A program made the translations under genes and the position numbers. From NCBI RefSeq assembly GCF_900108915.1, contig NZ_FNYH01000002.1:248001-312000 (forward strand): a DNA stretch of 64,000 nucleotides, read 5' to 3'. Positions 8,772 through 16,565 of the stretch are shown here, piece by piece. Each line of letters opens with the position of its first letter. Within the stretch, counting starts at the first letter, position 1. Under the pieces are notes generated by a model. The model did not search any database, had not been told where the DNA came from, and saw nothing but the letters and a program-made list of their open reading frames with translations. This DNA is from Allopseudospirillum japonicum (GTDB lineage: Bacteria; Pseudomonadota; Gammaproteobacteria; Pseudomonadales; Halomonadaceae).

Positions 8772-9104
8772 CTCTCGTCTCCACATGGGTTAGCAAGCCT
8801 GCTTACGCCCCTTGATGCTGATGATTTAGCAGCGATTGATCAACCACTTTGGCCACTAAAATACCTTGGTTATCTTAGTGTGGCCAAATGACATTTTCAC
8901 GAAGTTTTTGCCCGCTTTATCTTACAAACTCGCCAGATCAACGGCTTGCGCTAAGTTTTTCATCAGATGCAAGTGCTTGGGGTTTGGCTAGGCTTGCGGT
9001 TACAATCAAAGTATTCAAAGCGTCAAGGATTTGAATAGGTCAAAAGGCTTGTGATATTTGTGTCATCAAATGCCTGAATACTTATTCAAGGAATATACGC
9101 TCGT
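8772..9104. other. Intergenic region without a recognised gene
   Basis: 333 bp between the divergent hypothetical gene and phaR. I see no reading frame with a convincing ribosome-binding site and no RNA gene. It should hold the promoters for both neighbours. An AAGGAA at 9088-9093 is the probable ribosome-binding site of phaR. Confidence 0.5.
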
Positions 9105-9647
9105 TTGTTCACGACTTTAGAGGTTACTCCCTTGCGTATTATTAGGAAATATGCCAACCGCCGTTTATACGACACGTCCGAAAGTCGCTATGTCACTTTA
9201 GAAGACATTAAACAGCTTGTCACCCATAAAGAGTCATTTCGAGTAGAAGATTCACGTACAGGTGAAGACTTAACCCGTAATATTTTGCTGCAAATCATCA
9301 TTGAACAAGAAAATAAATCTAGCCCTGGTGCGCCTATGTTTAGTAACAAGGTATTACAGCAGCTGATTCGTTTTTATGGTGATGGTGCCCAGCAGACCAT
9401 GAGCGGTTATTTAGAGCAAAGCATTAATGCTTTTATGGAACAGCAGAAGATTTTGCGTGAACAAATGCAAAATGTGATGCATGTCAATCCCATGCAAACC
9501 AACCCTATGGAGCTGATGCGGCGGGTTGCGGAGCAAAATTTATTTTTGTGGAAATCTTTCTCGCAGGCACGCCCGCTAGATTTAGATAAAGAGACGCAAA
9601 ATGCTGAGCTACAAACGCCAGCAGAGGATAGTGAGAAAAAATCATAA
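9105..9647 (+). CDS. phaR: Polyhydroxyalkanoate synthesis repressor PhaR
   Basis: 180 residues. DNA-binding repressor that also binds PHA granules and controls phasin expression. The PHB/PHA accumulation regulator N-terminal domain is clear (RIIRKYANRRLYDTSESRYV, then TLEDIKQLV, about 12-72), followed by the second family domain (SNKVLQQLIRFYGDGAQQTM, about 80-115) and a glutamine-rich, methionine-rich C-terminus. No ATG is available; the TTG at 9105 with AAGGAA upstream is the likely start, so expression may be low. It is convergent with a phasin gene, the expected regulatory partner. No PHA synthase is in the window. Confidence 0.92.
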   Translation: MFTTLEVTPLRIIRKYANRRLYDTSESRYVTLEDIKQLVTHKESFRVEDSRTGEDLTRNILLQIIIEQENKSSPGAPMFSNKVLQQLIRFYGDGAQQTMSGYLEQSINAFMEQQKILREQMQNVMHVNPMQTNPMELMRRVAEQNLFLWKSFSQARPLDLDKETQNAELQTPAEDSEKKS

Positions 9648-9674
9648 AAAAGGCCTAACCCTTAAGGTTAGGCC
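9645..9674 (-). terminator. Intrinsic terminator between phaR and the phasin gene
   Basis: Perfect 9-bp stem GGCCTAACC / GGTTAGGCC (9652-9674, 5-nt loop). On the minus strand it is followed by TTTTTTATGATTTTTT, so it ends phasin transcription. On the plus strand it is followed by AAAAGATCTTTT, so it may also act weakly for phaR. Confidence 0.8.
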
Positions 9675-9756
9675 AAAAGATCTTTTGCCTGGCAGAGGGA
9701 GTGTGCTTGGGCAAAAGATGCGGGACAACTAGGAATCTAGAGAGGGCGCATCACGC

Positions 9757-10143
9757 TTAAGAAGCTTTAGATGCCTGCGCACGTGTTTTTGCAGCCTCAA
9801 GTTCAGAAGTTGCAGATTCTTTGGCTTCGTTCATAATGTCGAGATTTTGCTTGAGCAAGTTACCAACGCGCTCTTGCATCTCTTGTACGAAGGTATACTG
9901 GGCTTCTTGCAGGCTGCTAATATCTTTCATTTCGGCAACAGTTTTTACTTGCTGTGCCATCGCTTCTGTGCACTCAGTATAAAAATGTGCTTGTTGCGTA
10001 ATAAGTTTTTCAATTGTACGTGCTTGCAATACCATGAGCTCAGCTACTGGCTGCAAAGGCTTATTGTTTGTGTTAAGCAGGTCTTGAAAAGGCTGAAAAG
10101 TTTTCATTGAGCTTTGCAGATCAGTAAACATTTTATCGAACAT
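9757..10143 (-). CDS. phaP: Phasin family protein (PHA granule-associated)
   Basis: 128 residues from the ATG at 10143, which has GGAGAG 6 nt upstream; the frame extends further but without a better start. The protein is all-helical and amphipathic: MFDKMFTDLQSSMKTFQPFQ, then a long helix rich in A, E, K and Q ending TRAQASKAS. It looks like phasin proteins, which coat polyhydroxyalkanoate granules. The context (convergent with phaR, the classic phasin repressor) supports this. A coiled-coil protein of other function is the alternative. Confidence 0.8.
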   Translation of the reverse strand: MFDKMFTDLQSSMKTFQPFQDLLNTNNKPLQPVAELMVLQARTIEKLITQQAHFYTECTEAMAQQVKTVAEMKDISSLQEAQYTFVQEMQERVGNLLKQNLDIMNEAKESATSELEAAKTRAQASKAS

Positions 10144-10271
10144 GGCTCTCTCCAATCGATATCTATCTAAAATGATGCCTTCACTTGTGGCTTTATTTAA
10201 AAGTTGTCGAGGCATCACCTTAATGAATTTAATGGGCTTATGCCCTAGGCTTTCTCAGTATAGGTTACGCT

Positions 10272-10290
10272 CATATTGCGCTGCACAATG
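10272..10290. promoter_or_regulatory. Candidate operator palindrome 1 upstream of the phasin gene
   Basis: CATATTGCGCTGCACAATG is an imperfect palindrome (CATTGyGC / GCrCAATG with one inserted A). It lies about 130 bp upstream of the phasin ATG. It is a possible PhaR site by position only; no experimental motif is matched with confidence. Confidence 0.3.
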
Positions 10291-10339
10291 AACGTAAGCT
10301 CAATATAGTCCGCCTCTAATAAGACGTCAAATATTTTTT

Positions 10340-10357
10340 TGTGCGTTGCAATACACA
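10340..10357. promoter_or_regulatory. Candidate operator palindrome 2 upstream of the phasin gene
   Basis: TGTGCGTTGCAATACACA is palindromic except for two central-flank positions (TGTG-N2-TTGCAA-N2-CACA). It shares the TTG/CAA core with palindrome 1, 50 bp away. Role inferred from location between the phasin gene and its divergent neighbour. Confidence 0.3.
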
Positions 10358-10573
10358 CTAGAGTCGCAAGCTTTACCTAGACTATGCAAAGTGTAACAAA
10401 AGACTGCTTGAGCTAAAGTTACTGACTTGTCCATAATGAAGACGATTAGTTTAACTTACTACATCACCAAGTATTTGAAACAAAAACGTCTTATTCCTAC
10501 ACATAAACCCGATATTTTTTCTTAGTGATTTGCGTGTGTACGTAAGAACCTCAATTAGGTCAAGGATGCCACT

Positions 10574-10825
10574 ATGAGCCGTCAAATACACATTAATATG
10601 CATATTAGAAATAGCATTATTAGTAAGTTGGGGGATAGACTCAACTTGTTGATGATGGAGGAGCAGATACCTGCAGAGGAATCTTCTGCTATGGATCTTT
10701 ATGCCGTGGCGCACTTTATAACCCAAGTGGCTGTACAGGCACATGATAAAGAGTTGCTAGAATATGCGCGTAAGGTGAAAGACGCAGCGCATTCAGCTTT
10801 AATGGTGCCTGCAGAAGAAAGCTAA
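10574..10825 (+). CDS. Small hypothetical protein
   Basis: 83 residues. AAGGA lies 7 nt upstream of the ATG, a strong ribosome-binding site. I do not recognise the family. The protein is soluble and probably helical, starting MSRQIHINMHIRNSIISKLG, with acidic and methionine-rich patches and the end ALMVPAEES. It lies alone between the phasin promoter region and the convergent metW gene. Its position next to PHA genes is suggestive but not evidence of function. Confidence 0.6.
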   Translation: MSRQIHINMHIRNSIISKLGDRLNLLMMEEQIPAEESSAMDLYAVAHFITQVAVQAHDKELLEYARKVKDAAHSALMVPAEES

Positions 10826-10830
10826 GCGAA

Positions 10831-10857
10831 AAGCCCCGTCCTTCAGGGCGGGGAATC
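10831..10857 (+). repeat. Orphan IS200/IS605-like right-end hairpin (or metW terminator)
   Basis: CCCCGTCC TTCA GGGCGGGG (10834-10853) then AATCTCAA matches the right-end hairpin of tnpB elements, with a T-G wobble on the plus strand. No tnpB remnant is visible beside it. On the minus strand a C-A mismatch replaces the wobble, but CTTTTCGC follows, so it could also serve as a weak terminator for metXW. Confidence 0.45.
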
Positions 10858-10863
10858 TCAATT

Positions 10864-11454
10864 CTAACGACTAATGCGGTAAATGGCGACCTCGCCAAAG
10901 AAGTTAGGCCATAAATGACTCGTCCAGTGTGTTTGGTGTGCGCTATTACCGACGGCACGCGCTAAGATTTTTAAGGACTTTTGGGTGCATAAAGCTTCAA
11001 AATCTTTAAAAGTCGTTAGGTGGATATTCGGGGTGTTATACCATTGATGCGGTAAACTGCGTGATACTGGCATACGCCCTTTAAGTGCCAAGTGTAAACG
11101 ACAACGCCACCAAGCAAAATTAGGGAAAGTGACAATACATTCACGACCAACACGCAGCATCTCATCTAGCATTTGATCTGGGCGCAGTAAAGCCTGCAAT
11201 GCTTGGCTCATGATGACAACATCATAACTGGCATCACGAAAATTATTTAGGCCATCATCCAAATCTTGCTCAATCACATTGACGCCGCGGCGAATACAGG
11301 TGGTGATTTTTTCGGCGTCAATTTCAAGGCCATAACCGTGAATCTGGCGTGCTTGTTGCAAATAAGCAAGTAATTCTCCTTCCCCACAACCCAAATCCAA
11401 GACACGAGCTTGCGGCTCAATCCAATCAGCAATCAAGGTTAAATCTGCACGCAT
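10864..11454 (-). CDS. metW: Methionine biosynthesis protein MetW
   Basis: 196 residues. SAM-dependent methyltransferase-fold protein that partners MetX in the homoserine acylation step of methionine synthesis in Pseudomonas-like bacteria. It has the motif VLDLGCGEGELLAYL (about 18-32) and the MetW-typical VTFPNFAWWRCRLHL and LPHQWYNTPNIHLTT (about 108-150). The ATG at 11454 is chosen over an upstream TTG at 11460 because AAGGAGG lies 7 nt before it; that ribosome-binding site overlaps the metX stop codon, which indicates tight coupling. Methyl transfer by the family is not established. Confidence 0.95.
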   Translation of the reverse strand: MRADLTLIADWIEPQARVLDLGCGEGELLAYLQQARQIHGYGLEIDAEKITTCIRRGVNVIEQDLDDGLNNFRDASYDVVIMSQALQALLRPDQMLDEMLRVGRECIVTFPNFAWWRCRLHLALKGRMPVSRSLPHQWYNTPNIHLTTFKDFEALCTQKSLKILARAVGNSAHQTHWTSHLWPNFFGEVAIYRISR

Positions 11455-11466
11455 GAGCAAGCCTCC

Positions 11467-12684
11467 TTAGTGGTCTTGAGTTGGTTGGGTAATTTGCGCA
11501 TGGACTTTGTGCATATAGGCGCTAAAAACCGCTTGATAGCGTGGATTAGGAATTAAAAAAGCATCATGCCCATGTGGCGAATCAATGCAGGCGTAGCTGA
11601 CTGCCTTACCCGCAGCGACTAAGGCGTTGACAATCTCTTGTGAGCGTGCAGGAGCAAAACGCCAATCTGTGGTAAAGCTAATCACCATAAAATCACAAGT
11701 TGCTTGACTGACTGCAGTGACAAGATCGTCATTAAAATCGGCGGCTGGATCAAAGTAATCTAGGGCTTTGGTCATTAATAAATAGGTATTGGCGTCAAAA
11801 CGCTCGGAGAAGCTTTCCCCTTGGTAACGTAAATAAGACTCGACTTGGAACTCGACATCAAAGCCATAATTCAGCTTATCAATACGCAAATCACGGCCAA
11901 ATTTTTGCCCCATCGAGTGTTCAGAAAGATAAGTAATATGGCCGATCATCCGTGCTAAACGTAGACCATGTCTGGGTAAGGTGTGGTGTTCTGCGTAGCG
12001 GCCATTATAAAAATGTGGATCAGACATAATGGCTTGACGTGCTACCTCGTTAAAAGCGATATTCTGCGCGGATAAGCGTGGTGTACTCGCAATGACTACG
12101 GCGTGGCGCAAACGCTCTGGTTGGCTAATTGCCCACTGTAATACTTGCATCCCGCCGAGGCTACCGCCAATGACAGCTGCCCACTTCTGGATGCCCAAGG
12201 CATCAGCTAGACGTGCTTGGCTGTTCACCCAGTCTTTAACGGTTAACACGGGGAAATCTGGCCCGTAAGTTTTACCTGTTTCTGGGTTGATGCTACTTGG
12301 GCCAGTGGAACCATGGCAACCACCGAGGTTATTTAAAGACACCACAAAAAAGTGGCGTGTATCTATGGGCTTACCTGGACCTATATAGGCATCCCACCAG
12401 CCAGGTTTGCGTTCTTGTGCATCATAATAACCTGCCGCATGATGATTACCAGAAAGTGCATGGCAAATTAATACTGCATTGCTGGCATCTGCGTTTAACT
12501 TTCCGTAGGTTTCATACACTAGGGTGTAGGAAGCCAGCTCACGTCCACAGGCCAACATCAAAGGCGTCATAAATTCCATACTGCGTGCACTGACTAAACC
12601 AACAGAGTCGGGTGCAAAAAGGCTAGTGGCTTCCGGTGTGGCCGTGCTTGCCTGTGCAGCTACGGGCGTCGCTTGATCTGACAT
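11467..12684 (-). CDS. metX: Homoserine O-acyltransferase MetX
   Basis: 405 residues. Alpha/beta hydrolase-fold enzyme that activates homoserine with an acetyl or succinyl group at the start of methionine synthesis. The nucleophile elbow is [15 protein letters not shown], the catalytic histidine lies in [11 protein letters not shown] near the C-terminus, and [14 protein letters not shown] matches the family oxyanion region. The acyl donor cannot be told by eye; in gammaproteobacteria, MetX that works with MetW often uses succinyl-CoA. The ATG at 12684 (AAGGA 11 nt upstream) is preferred to a GTG at 12717 that would overlap yggU. It is followed at once by metW. Confidence 0.96.
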   Translation of the reverse strand: MSDQATPVAAQASTATPEATSLFAPDSVGLVSARSMEFMTPLMLACGRELASYTLVYETYGKLNADASNAVLICHALSGNHHAAGYYDAQERKPGWWDAYIGPGKPIDTRHFFVVSLNNLGGCHGSTGPSSINPETGKTYGPDFPVLTVKDWVNSQARLADALGIQKWAAVIGGSLGGMQVLQWAISQPERLRHAVVIASTPRLSAQNIAFNEVARQAIMSDPHFYNGRYAEHHTLPRHGLRLARMIGHITYLSEHSMGQKFGRDLRIDKLNYGFDVEFQVESYLRYQGESFSERFDANTYLLMTKALDYFDPAADFNDDLVTAVSQATCDFMVISFTTDWRFAPARSQEIVNALVAAGKAVSYACIDSPHGHDAFLIPNPRYQAVFSAYMHKVHAQITQPTQDH

Positions 12685-12698
12685 GGGGGCGGATTTCC

Positions 12699-13034
12699 TT
12701 AAGATGTAGATAAACACTCACCCAGTGCCCATAAGGCACTAGGAATACGATTTGGGGCTTGAATGCGAAGGCGTTTTTGTCGTCCTTGGGCACCTGTGAT
12801 GAGGTGAACTTCTGCTTTGGTTACCCCAAAGGCTTGGGCTAACCATTTTTGTAAATAAGCATTCGCCTTGCCGTCCACAGGTGGTGCGCTAATAGCGATT
12901 TTCAGACGCGTACCATGCTGGCCTACAAAAGCATCCCGACTGGCTTTGGGCTGCAAGTGGCAATCTAAAATTAAATCACCCTGTACCCAATGCGCGAAAG
13001 GTGCCTGCCAGTTTTCTAGGTTGGTGGCAGGCAT
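12699..13034 (-). CDS. yggU: DUF167 family protein YggU
   Basis: 111 residues. Small alpha/beta protein of the YggU/DUF167 family; function not established. The family signature [20 protein letters not shown], then [18 protein letters not shown] and [19 protein letters not shown], is complete. It starts directly at the yggT stop codon (no gap between 13035 and 13034), as in the usual yggT-yggU pair, and is followed by metX in the same direction. Confidence 0.9.
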   Translation of the reverse strand: MPATNLENWQAPFAHWVQGDLILDCHLQPKASRDAFVGQHGTRLKIAISAPPVDGKANAYLQKWLAQAFGVTKAEVHLITGAQGRQKRLRIQAPNRIPSALWALGECLSTS

Positions 13035-13631
13035 TTAGACTCCCATCACCATAGCCACTGGCATACCTGCAAGTTGGACTAGGGTGCCGATTAAAAGCAT
13101 TTCCAAGATACTAATGCCTAAAAATAGGAAGATAGGCGATAAGTCCAAGCCACCAAGAGAAGGCAATACACGGCGAATCGGGGCCATGACAGGTTCTGTC
13201 AGTTGATAAACTAATAAAGCACCAGGATGATTGGCATTTGGAGCAATCCAGCTGAGGATGATAGAAATGATCAGGGCAAAAAAGTAGATATCTAGAATCA
13301 CAGACACTAAGGCACCTAAAGCACCAAAGAGCATATTAGGGATAGGCGCCATGCCATAGCCTGCCATGCTCAGTAAAATCAACATAGCAACTAATTTAAC
13401 GACTAAGGCCAAAATCAAGGTGGCCAAATCAAAGCGTCCCATAGGGCGTAAAATCCCTTGTAAAGGACGTACCAGAGGATTGGTCACCTTGACTAACGAT
13501 TGAGTAATGGGATTGTAATAATCCGCATTAGAAAAGTGCAGCAAGAACCTCAAAACGAGAATAAAGGTCGCAAGATGGAATAGGGTTTGCACAAGCAAAA
13601 TACCTACGCCGGCAGCAGGATTTACGGGCAT
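13035..13631 (-). CDS. yggT: YggT family membrane protein
   Basis: 198 residues with two copies of the YggT repeat: each pairs a hydrophobic helix with an R-xLR-F or SWIAPNANHP-type loop and a 'NP..RP..R..P' segment (VTNPLVRPLQGILRPMGRFD at about 48-67 and LTEPVMAPIRRVLPSLGGLD at about 145-164). It is an inner-membrane protein of uncertain role, linked to osmotic stress and cell division in some bacteria. It lies between the sulfatase gene and yggU on the same strand. Confidence 0.9.
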   Translation of the reverse strand: MPVNPAAGVGILLVQTLFHLATFILVLRFLLHFSNADYYNPITQSLVKVTNPLVRPLQGILRPMGRFDLATLILALVVKLVAMLILLSMAGYGMAPIPNMLFGALGALVSVILDIYFFALIISIILSWIAPNANHPGALLVYQLTEPVMAPIRRVLPSLGGLDLSPIFLFLGISILEMLLIGTLVQLAGMPVAMVMGV

Positions 13632-13661
13632 GATGAGATTTCTCCAATGTGATTGCCATGA

Positions 13662-15665
13662 TTATTCGGGTAGACGGTATAATTTTTCTTGATATAGCCA
13701 AGCAGGCACTAGCGCATGCGCCAAAGCAGTGCGTGCTAAATCTGGCCAAGCAAGCTCACTCGGTTGTAGGCTTTTTTGTGCTGCTTGATACATAAAATAT
13801 TTGGGCGTTTGTCCTTGTTGCAAGACGACCACTTGATCTTGGTGCATATACGCATAAATATCTTGAAACTGCATCAAAGCCCGCCCTTGATCTAGCGGTG
13901 TACGTGTCAGGTCTCTGCCAAGCATAGGATGCTGGGCTTCTATCCCCATCATAGATAAAAGTGTTGGTGCTAAATCAATTTGGCTGGCAACGCCTGCGTA
14001 GACTTCCGCCGGAATATCAGCACCTAAAATTAAGGCCGGAATATGAAATTTATCAATGGGGACTAAATCACTGCCATACACGCGTGTATCATGGTCTGCG
14101 ACCACTAAAAAGAGGGTATCTTGCCAATAAGCACTTTGTTGTGCGGCTTTAAAAAATTCTCCCAACGCATAATCAGCATAACGTACGGCGTTTTCAACAC
14201 TTTGTTTAGGTTCTGTTGCTTGAATGCGCCCTTCTGGATACTCAAAAGGTGAATGATTGGATGATGAAAACACTAAACCAAAGAAGGCTTGGCCCTGCGC
14301 ATGCAGTTCACTAAAACGCGTATGGGCTTTCGCCATTAAATCCTCGTCGGAAACCCCCCAAGAGCCAACAAAGTTTGGCGCTTGATAATCTTTTTGATCA
14401 ATAACCTTTTGAAACCCATTACCCAAAAAGAAGCCGCGCATATTATCAAAATGAGACTCGCCACCATAGATAAATTCTGTGTGGTAGCCTTGTTGATTGA
14501 GTAAATCCGCTAGGGTAAAAAAGCCGTGCTGCGATCCAGAAAGCTTGACCACACTACGGGCAGGCGTGGGTAAAAAACCACTAACGACCGCCTCAATCCC
14601 GCGTACGGAGCGTGTCCCTGTCGCGTACATACGCTGCATCCAAAAGCCTTGCTGTGCTAAACGCGCGAGATTGGGCGTGATGGCTTCTCCCCCTAAAGGC
14701 GCGACAAAACCGGCCCCTAAGCTCTCCTCTAAAATGATCACCAGATTTAAAGGACGTTCACGCAAATAACTTGGGCTTTGTTCATGCAGGGTGGGTAGCG
14801 CTGGATGCTGAAAGGCTGTGAGGGGTAATAAACTGGTTTGACGTACCCGAGTGAGCATTTCTTCGGTTGCCATCTGGCCATAAATTTCACTGGAGGTCGC
14901 TTCATCTTTCAAGGAGTAAAGCGCATAAAGCACAGAATACGTTGAATTTAATACCAGTTTATTGACTAAGTTATCGGTAGAAAAAGCAAACAAACTCGGG
15001 TTTGCCGGTCTGTGCTGTAGGCTGGAGCGTGCCCCTAACACCATAATAGGGAGAATCAATACCAGCATGCAAAGGCCAATTAAGGGATGCCAGGTATTGT
15101 TGATCTTCCGGTATTGGCTAAAAAAACGGTACACGAACACAGCCAGCGCACAAGAGAGAAGCAAGGTACTGATTAAAGTCAGCCGATAGGCTTCCCACAA
15201 GGTCGCAAAGACTTCATGTGGATAGTTAAGATACTCTACAAACAAGCGATCAGGACGAGCATCATATTGCTCTATAAAAGAAGGGGTCGCTAGTTCTAAG
15301 AAAACAATCACTACGAGAGCGAGGCTAAACCATCCAGCGAATAGATAATTACCTAGGCTTTGTAAGTTGCGATTTAAGTAAAAAAAAGGACTAAGCAAAG
15401 TAGGAATCAAAGCCAAATAACATAATAAAATAAGATCAACCCTGATCCCTTGTAATAAGACAAAGCCTAATCCATCGACTGCGTCGACTCTGGGCCATTG
15501 CCAAATGACTAAGCCTAGACGCATACAAGATAAAAGGACTAAAGCTAGCAGGAAAAACGCTGCCACAGGAGCAAAAGGCCCCAAGACGCTAAAGCGCCAC
15601 CAAGGCATGTGGGCACGGGGAGTATCAAGAGAATAACCTATCGCAGGGTGACGGCGCGATTGCAT
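13662..15665 (-). CDS. LTA synthase-like membrane sulfatase (phosphoglycerol/phosphoethanolamine transferase family)
   Basis: 667 residues from the ATG at 15665 (GAGG 9 nt upstream; a TTG at 15704 is less likely). The N-terminal third has about five membrane helices. The rest is a periplasmic alkaline-phosphatase-superfamily domain: NLVIILEESLG with the first metal ligand (about 310), the nucleophile threonine in YATGTRSVRG (about 350), GGESHFDNMRGFF, FSSSNHSPFEYP and VVADHDTRVYG (metal ligands, about 545). This is the layout of LtaS and related transferases that move polar groups from phospholipids onto envelope glycans. Gram-negative members modify periplasmic glucans or other envelope polymers; the substrate here is unknown. 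Confidence 0.88.
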   Translation of the reverse strand: MQSRRHPAIGYSLDTPRAHMPWWRFSVLGPFAPVAAFFLLALVLLSCMRLGLVIWQWPRVDAVDGLGFVLLQGIRVDLILLCYLALIPTLLSPFFYLNRNLQSLGNYLFAGWFSLALVVIVFLELATPSFIEQYDARPDRLFVEYLNYPHEVFATLWEAYRLTLISTLLLSCALAVFVYRFFSQYRKINNTWHPLIGLCMLVLILPIMVLGARSSLQHRPANPSLFAFSTDNLVNKLVLNSTYSVLYALYSLKDEATSSEIYGQMATEEMLTRVRQTSLLPLTAFQHPALPTLHEQSPSYLRERPLNLVIILEESLGAGFVAPLGGEAITPNLARLAQQGFWMQRMYATGTRSVRGIEAVVSGFLPTPARSVVKLSGSQHGFFTLADLLNQQGYHTEFIYGGESHFDNMRGFFLGNGFQKVIDQKDYQAPNFVGSWGVSDEDLMAKAHTRFSELHAQGQAFFGLVFSSSNHSPFEYPEGRIQATEPKQSVENAVRYADYALGEFFKAAQQSAYWQDTLFLVVADHDTRVYGSDLVPIDKFHIPALILGADIPAEVYAGVASQIDLAPTLLSMMGIEAQHPMLGRDLTRTPLDQGRALMQFQDIYAYMHQDQVVVLQQGQTPKYFMYQAAQKSLQPSELAWPDLARTALAHALVPAWLYQEKLYRLPE

Positions 15666-15755
15666 ATCAACAAAGCCTCTAGAGCAAACAAAAACCTGCC
15701 TCAAGCTAACGCAAGTCTATACAGGGTGCAAGTTGAAACCTTGATGCCTAAAGGC

Positions 15756-16565
15756 CTACAAGGTAGCGCGTGTATGGAGTTTATATTCATCTGGATCTAA
15801 CAACAGACGGCGTAACGCTTTGCCTTTGTAACGCATATCATATTCTAGCAAGCGCCTGACTTGAGTTAAGGCAGCCGGAGGCATTTGTAAACCGACGGTG
15901 ACACTCAGTAAGGCTTGCGGGGGAAAAGGATACCAACAGAGACCGGTTTTATCCTCTTGCTGCTTGGCCTGTGCTTGTGGACGAATCAGCCGAATTTCTT
16001 CCTCAGCAGCATACTCCAAAGGGGCATGCGATAACCCTGGAAATAAGTGCCCTTGTTTTTGCGCGCTTGGACGTTCTTTTCCATAAGTTACAGGGGTTAG
16101 CCACTGGTTTTTGCTCGCACTAAAGTAAGGGTGTCGCCCCTCAAACTCTAAGACAAGCCCTGAATATTGATGCGCATATTTATCCCAGAGCAAAGGATTG
16201 GTCACGCGCTTAAAAAATTGGCAACGTGCTAAAGTGTGATACTTGCTGGTATCAGGTAGCACCTTGGCTTTCGGTTGGCTTTGTTTACGCATACCGGCTT
16301 CGATTTGTGGACGCTTTTGAGCACATTGCTTACAGAAATAGTCAAATTTGACTAACGCACGCATGGCCTCTGGTAAGGCTTGATATTGGCGCTTGAGTTC
16401 TTGATGAAATTCCTCATCACTAATCGGTCGAAATTCAGGTTTTTTTTCAATGCAGGCGCGATTCCATTCGAAAGGATCTGGGCGCTGTGCAATTGGGGTA
16501 AAAGGTAAACAAGCCTGACGTAAAACCTCAAGTTGCGTCGGCTTGAGATATAAATAAAGTTTCAT
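15756..16565 (-). CDS. DUF2971 domain protein
   Basis: 269 residues. The family pattern is visible: an aromatic N-terminus ([20 protein letters not shown]), a central [19 protein letters not shown] matching the 'LWshYa..h.G..i.f' core (about 127-145), VTYGKERP, and [12 protein letters not shown] matching the 'W..E.E.R..' motif (about 188-199). DUF2971 proteins have no established activity. One CxxC occurs at YFCKQCAQ (about 77-82). Its ATG overlaps the chemoreceptor stop codon by 4 nt (16562-16565), so it is translationally coupled to that receptor, which is unusual for the family. Confidence 0.75.
   Translation of the reverse strand: MKLYLYLKPTQLEVLRQACLPFTPIAQRPDPFEWNRACIEKKPEFRPISDEEFHQELKRQYQALPEAMRALVKFDYFCKQCAQKRPQIEAGMRKQSQPKAKVLPDTSKYHTLARCQFFKRVTNPLLWDKYAHQYSGLVLEFEGRHPYFSASKNQWLTPVTYGKERPSAQKQGHLFPGLSHAPLEYAAEEEIRLIRPQAQAKQQEDKTGLCWYPFPPQALLSVTVGLQMPPAALTQVRRLLEYDMRYKGKALRRLLLDPDEYKLHTRATL

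Larger units (their letters stand above)
10144..10573. other. Phasin upstream region with two palindromes
   Basis: 430 bp between the phasin start and the next small gene. It contains two inverted repeats described separately (10272-10290 and 10340-10357) and must hold the promoters of both divergent genes. A minus-strand frame at 10451-10744 overlaps the better supported plus-strand gene and is not called. Confidence 0.5.

Noticed and set aside
8685-8891. Plus-strand frame upstream of phaR
   Set aside because: It overlaps the 5' end of the better supported minus-strand gene and has no ribosome-binding site.
10451-10744. Minus-strand frame of 97 codons near the phasin gene
   Set aside because: It overlaps the 83-residue plus-strand gene, which has a strong ribosome-binding site, whereas this frame has a weak start and unlikely composition (many C, H and R).
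12684-12717. GTG start for metX giving an 11-residue extension
   Set aside because: It would run into yggU, and the extension does not resemble MetX; the ATG at 12684 follows AAGGA.
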